A DNA stretch of 64,000 bases from contig ABVW01000005.1 in the NCBI GenBank assembly GCA_000173115.1, positions 1 to 64,000 on the forward strand. Direction: 5' to 3'. The position numbers were made by a program, and so were the translations under genes. This document shows positions 17,675-26,556 of the stretch, piece by piece. Numbering within the stretch: the stretch's first letter is position 1; every line of letters starts with the position of its first letter. This DNA comes from Flavobacteria bacterium MS024-3C (GTDB taxonomy: Bacteria > Bacteroidota > Bacteroidia > Flavobacteriales > Flavobacteriaceae). The notes beneath the pieces are model-generated. The model worked only from the letters and a program-made list of their open reading frames with translations. It made no database searches and was not told the origin of the DNA.

Positions 17675-18342
17675 TTTTACTACTATTTACCAAACTATAT
17701 ACCATACAAGCCTGGGCTATTCCATAGCTTAGCATGATCAGGAAATCTACTTTAGGAAAGGCGTCTAAAAACATGGATAGGGCCAGCAAGCTGTCCGATG
17801 CCAAAAACAATCTAGCCCCAATAAGCCCTGTAATATAGGATGCGTTGCTAACAGTTCCTTTTCTGATTTGTGCCGTATATGCCATGGCAGAAATAGCCAT
17901 AATATACACTAAGACTGGTATTTTCAAGTCCCCAGCTTTGGGCAGTATTAGATACCCCATAATCAAAGCGTAGTTAGCCAATAATATGAATTGGAAGAGA
18001 TGTTTTTTTCTCCCTTTTTGTGTTAAAAAAATTATTGTGTATCCAATATGTGCGAACAAGAATGCACCCAGTCCTGCTATAAAAAAGAGCCCACTGTACT
18101 CTTGAAACATTAAAAAGATGTCTCCAGCTAAAGCAGCTATTATGGCAAAGACACCCCAGGGGTATAACTTTTTAGAAATAAGAGACTTTTTGGAGATAAA
18201 ATAAGCCAATAAGCTAATCATGATTAGTGGCTTTGTCACATATCTGTAACTACTAAAGTTAAAATGACTCAAGCTAGCGTCTAGCAATAGTAAACCTCCA
18301 AAACATATAAAGAATTGGAGGTCTTTTTTTAGATGATACCAT
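17664..18342 (-). pseudogene. YhhN family (lysoplasmalogenase-like) membrane protein with frameshift in an A7 tract
   Basis: The main open frame (codons from 18287 to 17664, 207 residues) is a YhhN/TMEM86-like protein with about seven to eight membrane segments, including RYVTKPLIMISLLAYF and AALAGDIFLMF. That frame has no convincing start and would lose the first membrane segment. An ATG at 18342 reads MVSSKK and then meets seven A residues (minus strand, 18330-18324). With six A instead of seven it continues DLQFFICFGGLLLLDASLSHF into the main frame, giving a normal 225-residue protein. Hence I infer a one-base insertion, either an error, a mutation or slippage-based switching. Family members hydrolyse lysoplasmalogen or may have other lipid roles. 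Confidence 0.8.
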
Positions 18343-18349
18343 ATTTGAT

Positions 18350-19774
18350 TTACTGGTTTATGGGCGCAGGACCATCTATCATAGGTTCGTACACTTCATC
18401 TCCTTTACGCGTTTTGTATTCTGCTTTTACCTTAGCAACTAGTTTTGGATTGTTAAATAAATCTACCATAGTCATTCCCATTGCTTTGGCAGCGTGAATC
18501 ATTCCTTTGTGGCCAATGCTCATTCCGCCACAGGCAACTACTGCCCAAGAATGCCAAGGGGTGTCTTTAGGCGCAACAGTAACCCCTAAATTAATATTGG
18601 GAACATTCCAACTCACATCGCCAACATCTGTAGACCCACCTCCAGAATTCTCTCTGGTTTCCTCCAATGGTCTAATAGCGCTATCCATGCCTACTTCTGG
18701 TTTTCCTGTAGCTGCTTGTATCTTTTTACCAAATTCGTTTTCTGCTTCAGTGTAAGATAAGGGACCTAATAATTCTAAGTTTTGTTGCATTACAGCACCG
18801 CCAGTTCTATTGACAAGTGTTTCGTATATTCCTGAAATGAGGGATATTTTATAATCTACATTGGCCAAAATTGCAGCTCCTTCTGCCATGGCTTGAACCC
18901 TTTCGTAAACTGGTTTCATTCCAGATCTTTTAGAGTCTCTCACACGAACCCATAACCTTGAATAGTCAGGGACTACATTAACAACCTGACCACCGTCTTG
19001 TATGTGGTAGTGAATTCTCACAGTAGGTTTAATGTGTTCTCTGTAGTAGTTTATTCCAGAAGTGTATAATTCCAGTGCATCTGAAGCAGAACGGCCATTC
19101 CATGGATCTGCAGAAGCATGTGCCGCTTGCCCATAAAATTCTACTTTAAAATCGATCAATGCTAAAGAGCTCTGCACATCTGCTTTGGTATCTGCAGATG
19201 GGTGCCAGCTGATGTTCACGTCTACGTTGTCCCAAAGGCCAGCTTGGACCATCCAGATTTTTCCAAAGAATTTTTCTTCAGAAGGCGTTCCTAAAAACTT
19301 TACAGTACCTTTTATTTTTCCTGCTTCAATCAATTCCTTAACGGCAATGGCTGCTCCAAGACTACCCGCACCAAATAAATTGTGCCCACATCCGTGTCCT
19401 GCTGCCCCTTGATTCAAGGCTTCTTTCTCTGGCTGTGCTTTTTGAGATATGCCAGGTAATGCGTCAAATTCTCCCAAAACACTAATTACGGGGCTTCCAG
19501 ATCCATAAGTAGCTGTAAATGCTGTAGGTATTCCAGCGACACCTCTAGTGACATTAAATCCATTTTTTTCTGCATAAGATGCCAAAATTTCAGCAGATTG
19601 GTCTTCTTGAAAAGCAGTTTCTGCTAGTGCCCAAATAGAATCACTCACGGCAATTAATGCTTGTTCGTGTTTTTCTACAGAAGCTATAATAGCCTTTTTA
19701 TGAGAAGTCATTTTTTGTGCAAAAAGCGCTTGTGTGGTCAGGGCTAAAAGTCCTAGGATAAAAATTTTTTTCAT
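18350..19774 (-). CDS. Secreted M20 family metal-dependent amidohydrolase
   Basis: A 474-residue protein with an N-terminal signal peptide (MKKIFILGLLALTTQALFAQ, cleavage likely near residue 20). The metal-binding motif GHGCGHN lies at 126-132, and VLGEFDALPG at 99-108 and GTPSEEKFFG fit the M20 dipeptidase / aminoacylase AbgB-like branch. A dimerisation domain is inserted around 200-310 (GQAAHASADPWNGRSA). Substrates are probably N-acyl or p-aminobenzoyl-type amides or small peptides, not predictable further. The gene stands alone with its own leader; a DNA stretch just after it encodes the start of the YhhN gene. Confidence 0.9.
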   Translation of the reverse strand: MKKIFILGLLALTTQALFAQKMTSHKKAIIASVEKHEQALIAVSDSIWALAETAFQEDQSAEILASYAEKNGFNVTRGVAGIPTAFTATYGSGSPVISVLGEFDALPGISQKAQPEKEALNQGAAGHGCGHNLFGAGSLGAAIAVKELIEAGKIKGTVKFLGTPSEEKFFGKIWMVQAGLWDNVDVNISWHPSADTKADVQSSLALIDFKVEFYGQAAHASADPWNGRSASDALELYTSGINYYREHIKPTVRIHYHIQDGGQVVNVVPDYSRLWVRVRDSKRSGMKPVYERVQAMAEGAAILANVDYKISLISGIYETLVNRTGGAVMQQNLELLGPLSYTEAENEFGKKIQAATGKPEVGMDSAIRPLEETRENSGGGSTDVGDVSWNVPNINLGVTVAPKDTPWHSWAVVACGGMSIGHKGMIHAAKAMGMTMVDLFNNPKLVAKVKAEYKTRKGDEVYEPMIDGPAPINQ

Positions 19775-19839
19775 GGGTGTTTGGTTGTTATTTTTTGATA
19801 AGGTAAGTTACAAAAAATACACTACCGAAAAAGTGTCCC

Positions 19840-21315
19840 TTAGGGTGTTTTTTTACGGGGCTTTTTAGGGACTACATGTGTGCTTAAAATTCTTTTCCCT
19901 TCTAATTTAACCAGATTCGTTTTTCTTAATCCCCACAATTGATCTGCGGCATATTTTCTGCTTTTTTCGAGGTCTATAATCGGTGCAGGATAGTCGTTAC
20001 CCAATGTGAAGTTTAAAAAAGCCGCTTCTAATGGAGGCATTTTCCAAGGTTCGTGCACATAGACTTCTGGAATTAAAGCCAATTCTGGCACCCATTTCTT
20101 TATAAAAATGCCCTTTGGATCGTGGTCCAACCCATTTTTTACTGGATTGTATATTCTAATGGTATTTATTCCCGTTTCACCTGCTTGCATTTGAAGTTGG
20201 GGAAAATGAATCCCTGGTTCAAAATCTAAAAAGTGTTGCGCTAAATGTGGTGAGCAATCTTGCCAGGGTTGCCAGAGCAAATGAGTGAAGAAAGAAGCCA
20301 ACATAGCCCTAAGTCTAAAATTTACAAAACCGGTTTGAACCAAGCATCTCATAGCAGCGTCTACCATGGGAACCCCTGTTTGCCCTTGTCGCCAAGCCAA
20401 CTGATGCGCTGGAATTACAGTTTTATTGAGTGCTGCGTAGCCCTTATTCACAGCGTCAAACTCAATACTAGGCTCCATTTCAAATTTCTGAATAAAATGG
20501 GCTTGCCAGCTCAATCGAGATAAAAAGCTATTGATGTTTCGTTTGTTACTCACTTGTTTTTGATGGCGAGTAACGTATTGAAGTACTTGTTTGGCAGAGA
20601 GCATTCCCCAAGCCAGATAAGGAGAAATCCGACCACTATGCAGTCTGGATTCCAATGGTTTAGAATAATACTTTTGATACCCACTAATTCTTTTGGTCAT
20701 AAAACTATGCAAGTATTTCCAGCCATTTAAACTTCCACCAATTTGAATGCCTTTTTTATGGGTAATGTTTAATTCCAAAGGAACTAGTTTTAGCGCGGCA
20801 CTTAAACCATCTATTTCTGATGCGGTATAATAGGTGGTAGGTAGGAAGCTGGGGATATGGATAGGTGCTTTCATTTGACTGATCCAATGGTCCCGCCATT
20901 TTTGTCGGTTTTTCAGTGCCCTCCACAAACCATTTTGAGCAAATTCATGCCAGTGAATACTGTTTTGAGTACACCATTTTTTTACCGCTTTATCTCTTGT
21001 GTAAGTGATATCCATTCCCGCTTCCATATGAGAATACAGGGCTTTAATAGGTTCTTTGGAATGAATTTTTTTAAGTATTTCAGGAATATAGTCGGAGAGG
21101 ATTAAAATTTTAGTGTCGTATTCTTTTAGTTTTAACTGAATTTCTTCTAATCCTTCTTGTATAAAATCTATATGTAAGTCACTGTAATGAGGGTCTTGAG
21201 TCCAAAAGCTTTCAAACGAATAGAGCAGTAGCACCTTTTCGCCACTCGCAAAAGCCCGGGTTAAGGGTTCGTGGTCTTCTAGTCTTAGATCTCTTTTAAA
21301 CCAAACAACAACCAT
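19840..21315 (-). CDS. Cryptochrome/photolyase family protein lacking the usual Trp motif
   Basis: A 491-residue protein with the photolyase N-terminal domain ([18 protein letters not shown]) and an FAD-binding domain containing [28 protein letters not shown] and [12 protein letters not shown]. In the block where the neighbouring photolyase has [22 protein letters not shown], this one reads [22 protein letters not shown], so the tryptophan used for FAD photoreduction in classical photolyases is missing. This resembles a distinct bacterial photolyase-like subgroup. Function may be repair of a particular substrate or light sensing. It is the last gene of a leftward four-gene cluster, one base after the classical photolyase gene. 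Confidence 0.85.
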   Translation of the reverse strand: MVVVWFKRDLRLEDHEPLTRAFASGEKVLLLYSFESFWTQDPHYSDLHIDFIQEGLEEIQLKLKEYDTKILILSDYIPEILKKIHSKEPIKALYSHMEAGMDITYTRDKAVKKWCTQNSIHWHEFAQNGLWRALKNRQKWRDHWISQMKAPIHIPSFLPTTYYTASEIDGLSAALKLVPLELNITHKKGIQIGGSLNGWKYLHSFMTKRISGYQKYYSKPLESRLHSGRISPYLAWGMLSAKQVLQYVTRHQKQVSNKRNINSFLSRLSWQAHFIQKFEMEPSIEFDAVNKGYAALNKTVIPAHQLAWRQGQTGVPMVDAAMRCLVQTGFVNFRLRAMLASFFTHLLWQPWQDCSPHLAQHFLDFEPGIHFPQLQMQAGETGINTIRIYNPVKNGLDHDPKGIFIKKWVPELALIPEVYVHEPWKMPPLEAAFLNFTLGNDYPAPIIDLEKSRKYAADQLWGLRKTNLVKLEGKRILSTHVVPKKPRKKTP

Positions 21316-21316
21316 T

Positions 21317-22633
21317 TTAAGCCAAAGCCTTTTTATAAGTAGCCAGGCACCTTTCCCTGGCCATTTTATGATCTACTATTGGACTGGGATAAGTAAGTTC
21401 ACCTAAATCTGAGACCCACTTTTTAAGGTAAATATGCTGTTTGTCAAATTTGTCTATTTGGGTGGTAGGGTTAAAAATTCTAAAATAAGGTGCAGCGTCT
21501 ACTCCAGATCCAGCAGCCCATTGCCAATTTCCAACATTACTAGCCAATTCAAAGTCCAATAATTTTTCTGCAAAATAAGCTTCGCCCCACCTCCAATCAA
21601 TCAATAGGTGTTTGCAAAGAAAACTAGCCACAAGCATGCGAACCCTATTGTGCATGGTTCCTGTGGCATTGAGTTCTCTCATTCCAGCGTCTACCAAAGG
21701 ATAGCCTGTTGTGCCATTTTTCCAGTGTTCAAACTCCGCAGCATTATTTCTCCATTCAATGCGATCGTAAGCAGGTTTAAATGCATTAGTAGGGGTATGT
21801 GGAAAATGCCATAATATTTGCATGAAGAACTCCCTCCAAATAAGTTCACTCAAGAATACTTGGTTTTTTTGTCCTTTGGCTTTTTGAACAAGTGCCCTAA
21901 TAGATACTGTCCCAAACCTCAGATGTGGTCCTAATTTAGAGGTGCCGTTTTCTATACTCGGAAAATTCCTTTTTGCCTCATATGCTTCTATGAGCGCTGA
22001 AGTAACCGAATATTTAGGTACTTCAATTTCTGCAGAAGAAAAGCCTAGGGCTTTCATATCATGAAGACTAGTATTCATTTTGTATAGGTTTTCAAGCGGC
22101 ATATCTATTTCTTGAAATCCGTTGGGGTATTGCTGTTCAAAAATACTTAACCATTTATTCTTATAAGGCGTATAAACTACATAAGGTTTGCCGTCTTCTT
22201 TAGTGACCTGGTCTTTTTCAAAAACTACCTGGTCTTTAAAGGAGTGAAAATCCACTGATTTAGTGGCCAAATAAGCTTTAATCTCTAAGTCTCTTTGTAC
22301 TGCATAGGGTTCATAATCTTCATTGGTGTACACCCCACACACTTTAAAATCATTTGCTGCTTCTAATAGGGATTTAAATACATTTAATGGACTGTTGTGG
22401 TAAGACTGAACCCCTGATTGAAACTGCGTATTGAAATGCTGGTTTATTTCATGTAATTGGTTCACAATAAATTGAAGCCTTGGGTCTTTTTCAGGAAGCA
22501 TATCCAAGATTTCTGTGTCAAAGATAAAAATAGGCAATACTTTTTTCCCACTTAAAAGGGCCTTAGACAATCCAGTATTGTCATTGTATCTCAAATCCCT
22601 TCTAAACCAAAAAATGACAATTTCTTCCTTCAT
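21317..22633 (-). CDS. phr: Deoxyribodipyrimidine photo-lyase (class I CPD photolyase)
   Basis: A 438-residue photolyase that should use blue light and FAD to split cyclobutane pyrimidine dimers. The N-terminal antenna domain starts [22 protein letters not shown]. The FAD domain has [56 protein letters not shown] and [18 protein letters not shown], all conserved in class I enzymes. The cluster SRPBCC - SDR - photolyase - photolyase-like is common in flavobacteria and is associated elsewhere with light-responsive regulators; none is present in this window. Confidence 0.94.
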   Translation of the reverse strand: MKEEIVIFWFRRDLRYNDNTGLSKALLSGKKVLPIFIFDTEILDMLPEKDPRLQFIVNQLHEINQHFNTQFQSGVQSYHNSPLNVFKSLLEAANDFKVCGVYTNEDYEPYAVQRDLEIKAYLATKSVDFHSFKDQVVFEKDQVTKEDGKPYVVYTPYKNKWLSIFEQQYPNGFQEIDMPLENLYKMNTSLHDMKALGFSSAEIEVPKYSVTSALIEAYEAKRNFPSIENGTSKLGPHLRFGTVSIRALVQKAKGQKNQVFLSELIWREFFMQILWHFPHTPTNAFKPAYDRIEWRNNAAEFEHWKNGTTGYPLVDAGMRELNATGTMHNRVRMLVASFLCKHLLIDWRWGEAYFAEKLLDFELASNVGNWQWAAGSGVDAAPYFRIFNPTTQIDKFDKQHIYLKKWVSDLGELTYPSPIVDHKMARERCLATYKKALA

Positions 22634-22674
22634 AAATACCTGCTTAAACTCAATAAATATTTTTTCTAAGCCTG

Positions 22675-23364
22675 TTAATGTACGTTTAAACTTCCCATTC
22701 CACCATCTAATCCAATGATTTGTCCACTCATCCAGCTGCTTTTGTCTGAAAGTAAAAACACAGTCATTTCAGCAATATCAACCGCTGTACCTACTCTTTT
22801 TAATGGGTGCCTTGCATCCATCATCTCTTTTTTCTTATCGTTGTTTAATAAGCGTCCGGCCAATGGGGTATTGGTTAGCGATGGTGCAATACAATTCACC
22901 CTAAGTTTGGGTGCATTTTCAGCAGCAATAGACTTTACAAAACCTTCAACAGCGCCCTTTGCCGCTGCTATACTGGCATGAAATGGCATACCCATTGCCA
23001 CTGCTACAGTACTGTAGAACACCATACTACTTCCCTCACTCATTTTTGGCATAATGGCCTGAACAATAGGTAGCATAGCAAAGAAATTTATTTCCATATC
23101 TGCTCTAAAAGCTTCGTTAGAGAGCATTTTAAGTGGCTTTAAGTTAATAGAGCCTGGACAGTACACAAATCCATCTATGGGCACATTAATTTCATCTATA
23201 GGGAAGGTGTCTGTAAGTACATCAAAAACGCTGTGGTTTACATGAGGCAATGAAACTTCTGGAGCAGTTCTTGAGAATAAATGTACTTGGTGTTCTTGAG
23301 ACAATATTTTTACTGTTTCAAGTCCAATGCCATGAGAGCCTCCTATAATAACAATATTTTTCAT
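22675..23364 (-). CDS. SDR family oxidoreductase, atypical active site
   Basis: A 229-residue Rossmann-fold protein with NIVIIGGSHGIGLETVKIL at the N-terminus and SDKSSWMSGQIIGLDGGMGSL at the C-terminus, as in classical short-chain dehydrogenases. The catalytic Ser is present (FYSTVA, Ser118) and Lys136 is present, but the Tyr of YxxxK is Ile132 (SIAAAKGAVEG). Oxidoreductase activity of the usual type is therefore doubtful. Its place in the photolyase cluster, two bases from the SRPBCC gene, suggests a role in light or UV response or pigment-related chemistry, which is inference. Confidence 0.88.
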   Translation of the reverse strand: MKNIVIIGGSHGIGLETVKILSQEHQVHLFSRTAPEVSLPHVNHSVFDVLTDTFPIDEINVPIDGFVYCPGSINLKPLKMLSNEAFRADMEINFFAMLPIVQAIMPKMSEGSSMVFYSTVAVAMGMPFHASIAAAKGAVEGFVKSIAAENAPKLRVNCIAPSLTNTPLAGRLLNNDKKKEMMDARHPLKRVGTAVDIAEMTVFLLSDKSSWMSGQIIGLDGGMGSLNVH

Positions 23365-23366
23365 AA

Positions 23367-23861
23367 TTAAATCTTTTTTAAACTTAGGGTTGTTGGGGTA
23401 GGTAATTGACCAAATAATTCTTTAAGGGCTTTTTCTCTGTGTGCAAATATCTTTTTTAACTGAGGCTTCACTAAAATGGGGTGCACCATTTGGCCTAAAA
23501 TTCCAAAAGGAATTTTGTAGTCAATAATGTCTTCCATTTCTACACCGCCCTCAATTTCTTTAATAAAATGTTTATGGTGCCATAAAGCGTATGGTCCAAA
23601 ACGCTGTTCGTCTACAAAGTACTTCCCATCTTCTACATGTGTTATTTCAGTCACCCATTTGGTGGTTATCCCCGGAAAAGGGCTTACAGTATAATGAATC
23701 ACTTGGCCAGGAAACATTTTTCTGTCTGCGCCAGCCAAAATGTTAAATCCCATGGCTTCAGGGGTTATTCTCTGTAAGTTTTTAGGGTCCGACAAAAATT
23801 CCCAGGCAGTATTCATATCCGTTTTAATACATTGTTTTGCGTGTAATTGGTATAGTTGCAT
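23367..23861 (-). CDS. SRPBCC family protein (cyclase/dehydrase-like)
   Basis: A 164-residue soluble protein starting MQLYQLHAKQCIKTDMNTAWEFLSDPKNLQRITPEAMGF, typical of SRPBCC helix-grip proteins annotated as cell division inhibitor-like or cyclase/dehydrase. VHPILVKPQLKKIFAHREKALKELFG forms the C-terminal helix. Such proteins bind hydrophobic ligands; function here is unknown. It is the first gene of the leftward cluster with an SDR and two photolyase-family proteins. A -7 box lies at 23891-23884 and an inverted repeat at 23898-23928 immediately upstream, suggesting regulated transcription. Confidence 0.86.
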   Translation of the reverse strand: MQLYQLHAKQCIKTDMNTAWEFLSDPKNLQRITPEAMGFNILAGADRKMFPGQVIHYTVSPFPGITTKWVTEITHVEDGKYFVDEQRFGPYALWHHKHFIKEIEGGVEMEDIIDYKIPFGILGQMVHPILVKPQLKKIFAHREKALKELFGQLPTPTTLSLKKI

Positions 23862-23883
23862 AGGTCTTGAATCTGTTTTATTA

Positions 23884-23891
23884 CAAAGATA
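23884..23891 (-). promoter_or_regulatory. -7 box of the photolyase cluster
   Basis: Minus strand TATCTTTG matches TAnnTTTG and lies 22 bases before the ATG at 23861. No TTG at -33 is visible, as expected of an activated or alternative promoter. Confidence 0.45.
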
Positions 23892-23897
23892 CTATTT

Positions 23898-23928
23898 TGT
23901 TTAACTTTAAAGATATTTTCGTTAAACA
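23898..23928. promoter_or_regulatory. 8-bp inverted repeat, operator candidate for the photolyase cluster
   Basis: TGTTTAAC (23898-23905) and GTTAAACA (23921-23928) are perfect inverted repeats with a 15-base spacer, so the half-sites are 23 bases apart, close to two helical turns. They occupy the -33 region of the cluster promoter. The binding protein is unknown. Confidence 0.45.
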
Positions 23929-23957
23929 TTTTAACTATTTATTCTTTAGTTTATCGC

Positions 23958-23965
23958 TATATTTG
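23958..23965 (+). promoter_or_regulatory. -7 box of the DUF2911 gene
   Basis: TATATTTG matches TAnnTTTG, 35 bases before the ATG at 24001; the -33 element is not clear. Confidence 0.45.
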
Positions 23966-24000
23966 AAGCTAGTTTTAAACAAACAAAACAGTATAACACC

Positions 24001-24843
24001 ATGAAAAAAACACTTCTTTTATTATTGATGATTACGTCTCTTGAGGGCTTTTCTCAAATTGTTGCGCCACAACCCAGTCCTTCAGTGACCCTTAATCAAA
24101 CGGTTGGATTAAGTGAAGTAATCCTTAAATATTCAAGACCTGCCATGAGGGGTAGAACAGTAATGGGTAATTTAGTTCCCTATAATGCCATTTGGAGAAC
24201 AGGCGCCAATGCCAACACTACATTAACTGTAAATACTGCTTTTGAATTTGGCGGGACTTCCATAGAAGCAGGTACTTATGCCTTATTTACTAAGCCAGCT
24301 CCAAGCCAATGGGAAGTGTTTTTATACCGTAAAAATGACAATTGGGGTGCGCCAGCTGTTTGGGATCCTTCATTAATTGTGGCAACAGCTTCAGTAAGTA
24401 CTCAGCAAACAGAAAGAACCATGACTTCTTTTTCTATAAATATTAATGAAATTACCCTCAACGGGGCCCATTTAGAAATTCACTGGGAAAACACTTTATT
24501 GGCAGTGCCTTTTAGCGTACCTACCGATCAAATGGTGATGGATTCTATAGAAAAGACCTTAAATCAAGCGCCAACTGCGAATGATTACTACACTGCTGCA
24601 GTCTATTTATTAACAGCAGATAAAGACGTAAAAACGGCTTTGGAATATATGGACACTGCTATGGCACAGATTGAAAAATCTGCTTTTTGGCAATTGAGAC
24701 AACAGTCTTTGTTATTTGCTAAAGCTGGAATGGTCAAAAAAGCAATTGCAGCAGCTGAAGCTTCTTTGGCTGGAGCCAAAGAAGCCAATAATATGGATTA
24801 TGTAAAAATGAATACAGATTCATTGGCAGAATGGCGTAACTAA
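24001..24843 (+). CDS. Secreted DUF2911 domain protein
   Basis: A 280-residue protein with a signal peptide (MKKTLLLLLMITSLEGFSQ). The DUF2911 domain covers about residues 25-170: SPSVTLNQTVGLSEVILKYSRPAMRGR, GNLVPYNAIWRTGANANTTL and TYALFTKPAPSQWEVFLYRK are its conserved blocks. The rest is helical and TPR-like (YYTAAVYLL, ALEYMDTAMAQIEKS, AIAAAEASLAGAKEANN). DUF2911 proteins are abundant in Bacteroidota, probably periplasmic, and of unknown function. It ends 13 bases before the convergent symporter gene. Confidence 0.88.
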   Translation: MKKTLLLLLMITSLEGFSQIVAPQPSPSVTLNQTVGLSEVILKYSRPAMRGRTVMGNLVPYNAIWRTGANANTTLTVNTAFEFGGTSIEAGTYALFTKPAPSQWEVFLYRKNDNWGAPAVWDPSLIVATASVSTQQTERTMTSFSININEITLNGAHLEIHWENTLLAVPFSVPTDQMVMDSIEKTLNQAPTANDYYTAAVYLLTADKDVKTALEYMDTAMAQIEKSAFWQLRQQSLLFAKAGMVKKAIAAAEASLAGAKEANNMDYVKMNTDSLAEWRN

Positions 24844-24856
24844 ATATTTTAGCGTG

Positions 24857-26554
24857 CTAAGGTGCTGTTTGTTTTTCCTTTAAAAAAACGGACAGCACAT
24901 GTGCGCATACTACAACCAAGACACATCCCAATACATTGAGCCACAAATAGGACATGAGGTCTAAATAGAAGCTGAGAATAACCAGTATTTGTGTGATAAT
25001 TGCCCCGTAGAATACGGCTTTCCCTTTGATGTATTTAAAGAAAAATGCCAACAGAAATATCCCCAAAACGTTTCCGTAAAAGATTGATCCAATGATGTTG
25101 ACCAATTGAATGAGGTTTTCAAATAGGTTGGCTACACTGGCAATACAAATGGCTATAACACCCCATCCAAAAGTAAACCATTTGGTCATTTTTAAATAGT
25201 GGCCTTGGTCCTTAGAAGCTGGTGCAAAGCGTCGGTAAAGATCTATACTCGTAATAGTACCTAAGGCATTTAATTCTGAGGCGGTAGAAGACATGGCTGC
25301 AGAGAGTATTACGGCCAATAAAAGTCCAATAAGCCCTTTGGGCAAATAGTGTAATATGTAGTAAATAAACACATAGTCTTTGTCGTTTTCTGCAATAGTG
25401 GGATCTGCTTTTTTAAGGAGTGTTTTTGTTTGACTCCTAAGGTCTTTTTCTTGTTTTTGAAAGTCTTTTAAAATCAAATTGGCCTTATTTGCCGCTTCCG
25501 TTTTATGGTCCTCCAAAGCATTTAAATAATTTATTTGCCAAGTGGCGCGCTCTGTTTGAATCTTTGAAAGGGATGTTTTCAGAGATTCGTATTGGGCAAT
25601 GTACTCAGGGGCTTCCATGGCCTTTTGTGCGGCTGGGTTAAAATGTATGGGATTGGCATTAAACTGAAAGAATACAAATACCATTACACCAACACCTAGA
25701 ATGAAAAATTGCATGGGAATTTTCAAGATTCCATTGAAGACTAGGCCCAATTGGCTTTCCCTTTTAGACTTGCCTGAAAGGTATCTTTGGACCTGACTTT
25801 GGTCGGTACCAAAGTAGGAGAGTGCTAAGAAAAAACCGCCTGTAATACCACTCCAAAAAGTATAGCGGTTGTTAGGATCTAGGCTAAAATCTAGGACGTC
25901 TAATTTACCAGACTGTTCGGCAATAGTGAGGGCTTTACTGAAATTGACATCGGCCGGTAGGCCAGAAACAATCATGTAAAATGCCACAAACATACCGCCC
26001 ATGATCACAAACATTTGCTGCTTTTGGGTGACGTTAACTGCTTTTGTTCCCCCGCTTACGGTATAGACAATCACTAGTCCTCCTATAATAACCACCAAGA
26101 GTTTGAGTGGCCAACCCAATACGGCAGAGAGAATTATGGCGGGTGCAAAGATGGTAATTCCTGCGGACAGCCCCCTTTGTACCAAAAACAGTAGTGCGGT
26201 GAGCGTTCTGGTTTCTCCATTAAACCGTTTCTCTAAAAATTCATAGGCTGTCTCCACCTGTAACCGATCGTATAATGGAATAAACACCAATATAATAACT
26301 AGCATGGCGAGGGGCAATCCAAAATAGAATTGTACAAAACCCATTCCGTCGTGATAGGCCTGACCTGGTGTAGACAGAAAAGTTATGGCAGAGGCTTGAG
26401 TGGCCATGACAGATAAGCCTACTGTGGCCCAATTGGCTTCTTTCCCGCCTAGTACATAGTCCCTTACATTTTTACTTCCTTTGGTTTTCCACAGTCCATA
26501 ACCCACTATGAATAGTAAGGTGAAAACTAGGATACTCCAATCTAGTAGGCTCAT
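24857..26554 (-). CDS. Sodium:solute symporter
   Basis: A 565-residue SSS-family transporter with about 13 membrane segments; GYGLWKTKGSKNVRDYVLGGKEANW and ATQASAITFLSTPGQAYHDGMGFVQFY are typical N-terminal blocks. Between about residues 305 and 395 a charged, helical insertion (YESLKTSLSKIQTERATW, KQEKDLRSQTKTLLKKADP) interrupts the membrane region; it may form a coiled coil. The gene follows the PIG-L gene by 2 bases, a pairing that recurs in Bacteroidota, so the substrate may be a sugar or amide released by that enzyme. Substrate is not readable from sequence. Confidence 0.92.
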   Translation of the reverse strand: MSLLDWSILVFTLLFIVGYGLWKTKGSKNVRDYVLGGKEANWATVGLSVMATQASAITFLSTPGQAYHDGMGFVQFYFGLPLAMLVIILVFIPLYDRLQVETAYEFLEKRFNGETRTLTALLFLVQRGLSAGITIFAPAIILSAVLGWPLKLLVVIIGGLVIVYTVSGGTKAVNVTQKQQMFVIMGGMFVAFYMIVSGLPADVNFSKALTIAEQSGKLDVLDFSLDPNNRYTFWSGITGGFFLALSYFGTDQSQVQRYLSGKSKRESQLGLVFNGILKIPMQFFILGVGVMVFVFFQFNANPIHFNPAAQKAMEAPEYIAQYESLKTSLSKIQTERATWQINYLNALEDHKTEAANKANLILKDFQKQEKDLRSQTKTLLKKADPTIAENDKDYVFIYYILHYLPKGLIGLLLAVILSAAMSSTASELNALGTITSIDLYRRFAPASKDQGHYLKMTKWFTFGWGVIAICIASVANLFENLIQLVNIIGSIFYGNVLGIFLLAFFFKYIKGKAVFYGAIITQILVILSFYLDLMSYLWLNVLGCVLVVVCAHVLSVFLKEKQTAP

Positions 26555-26556
26555 AT

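Noticed and set aside
24844-24856. Terminator between the convergent DUF2911 and symporter genes
   Set aside because: Only TTAGC/GCTAA pairing without a T run; too weak to call.
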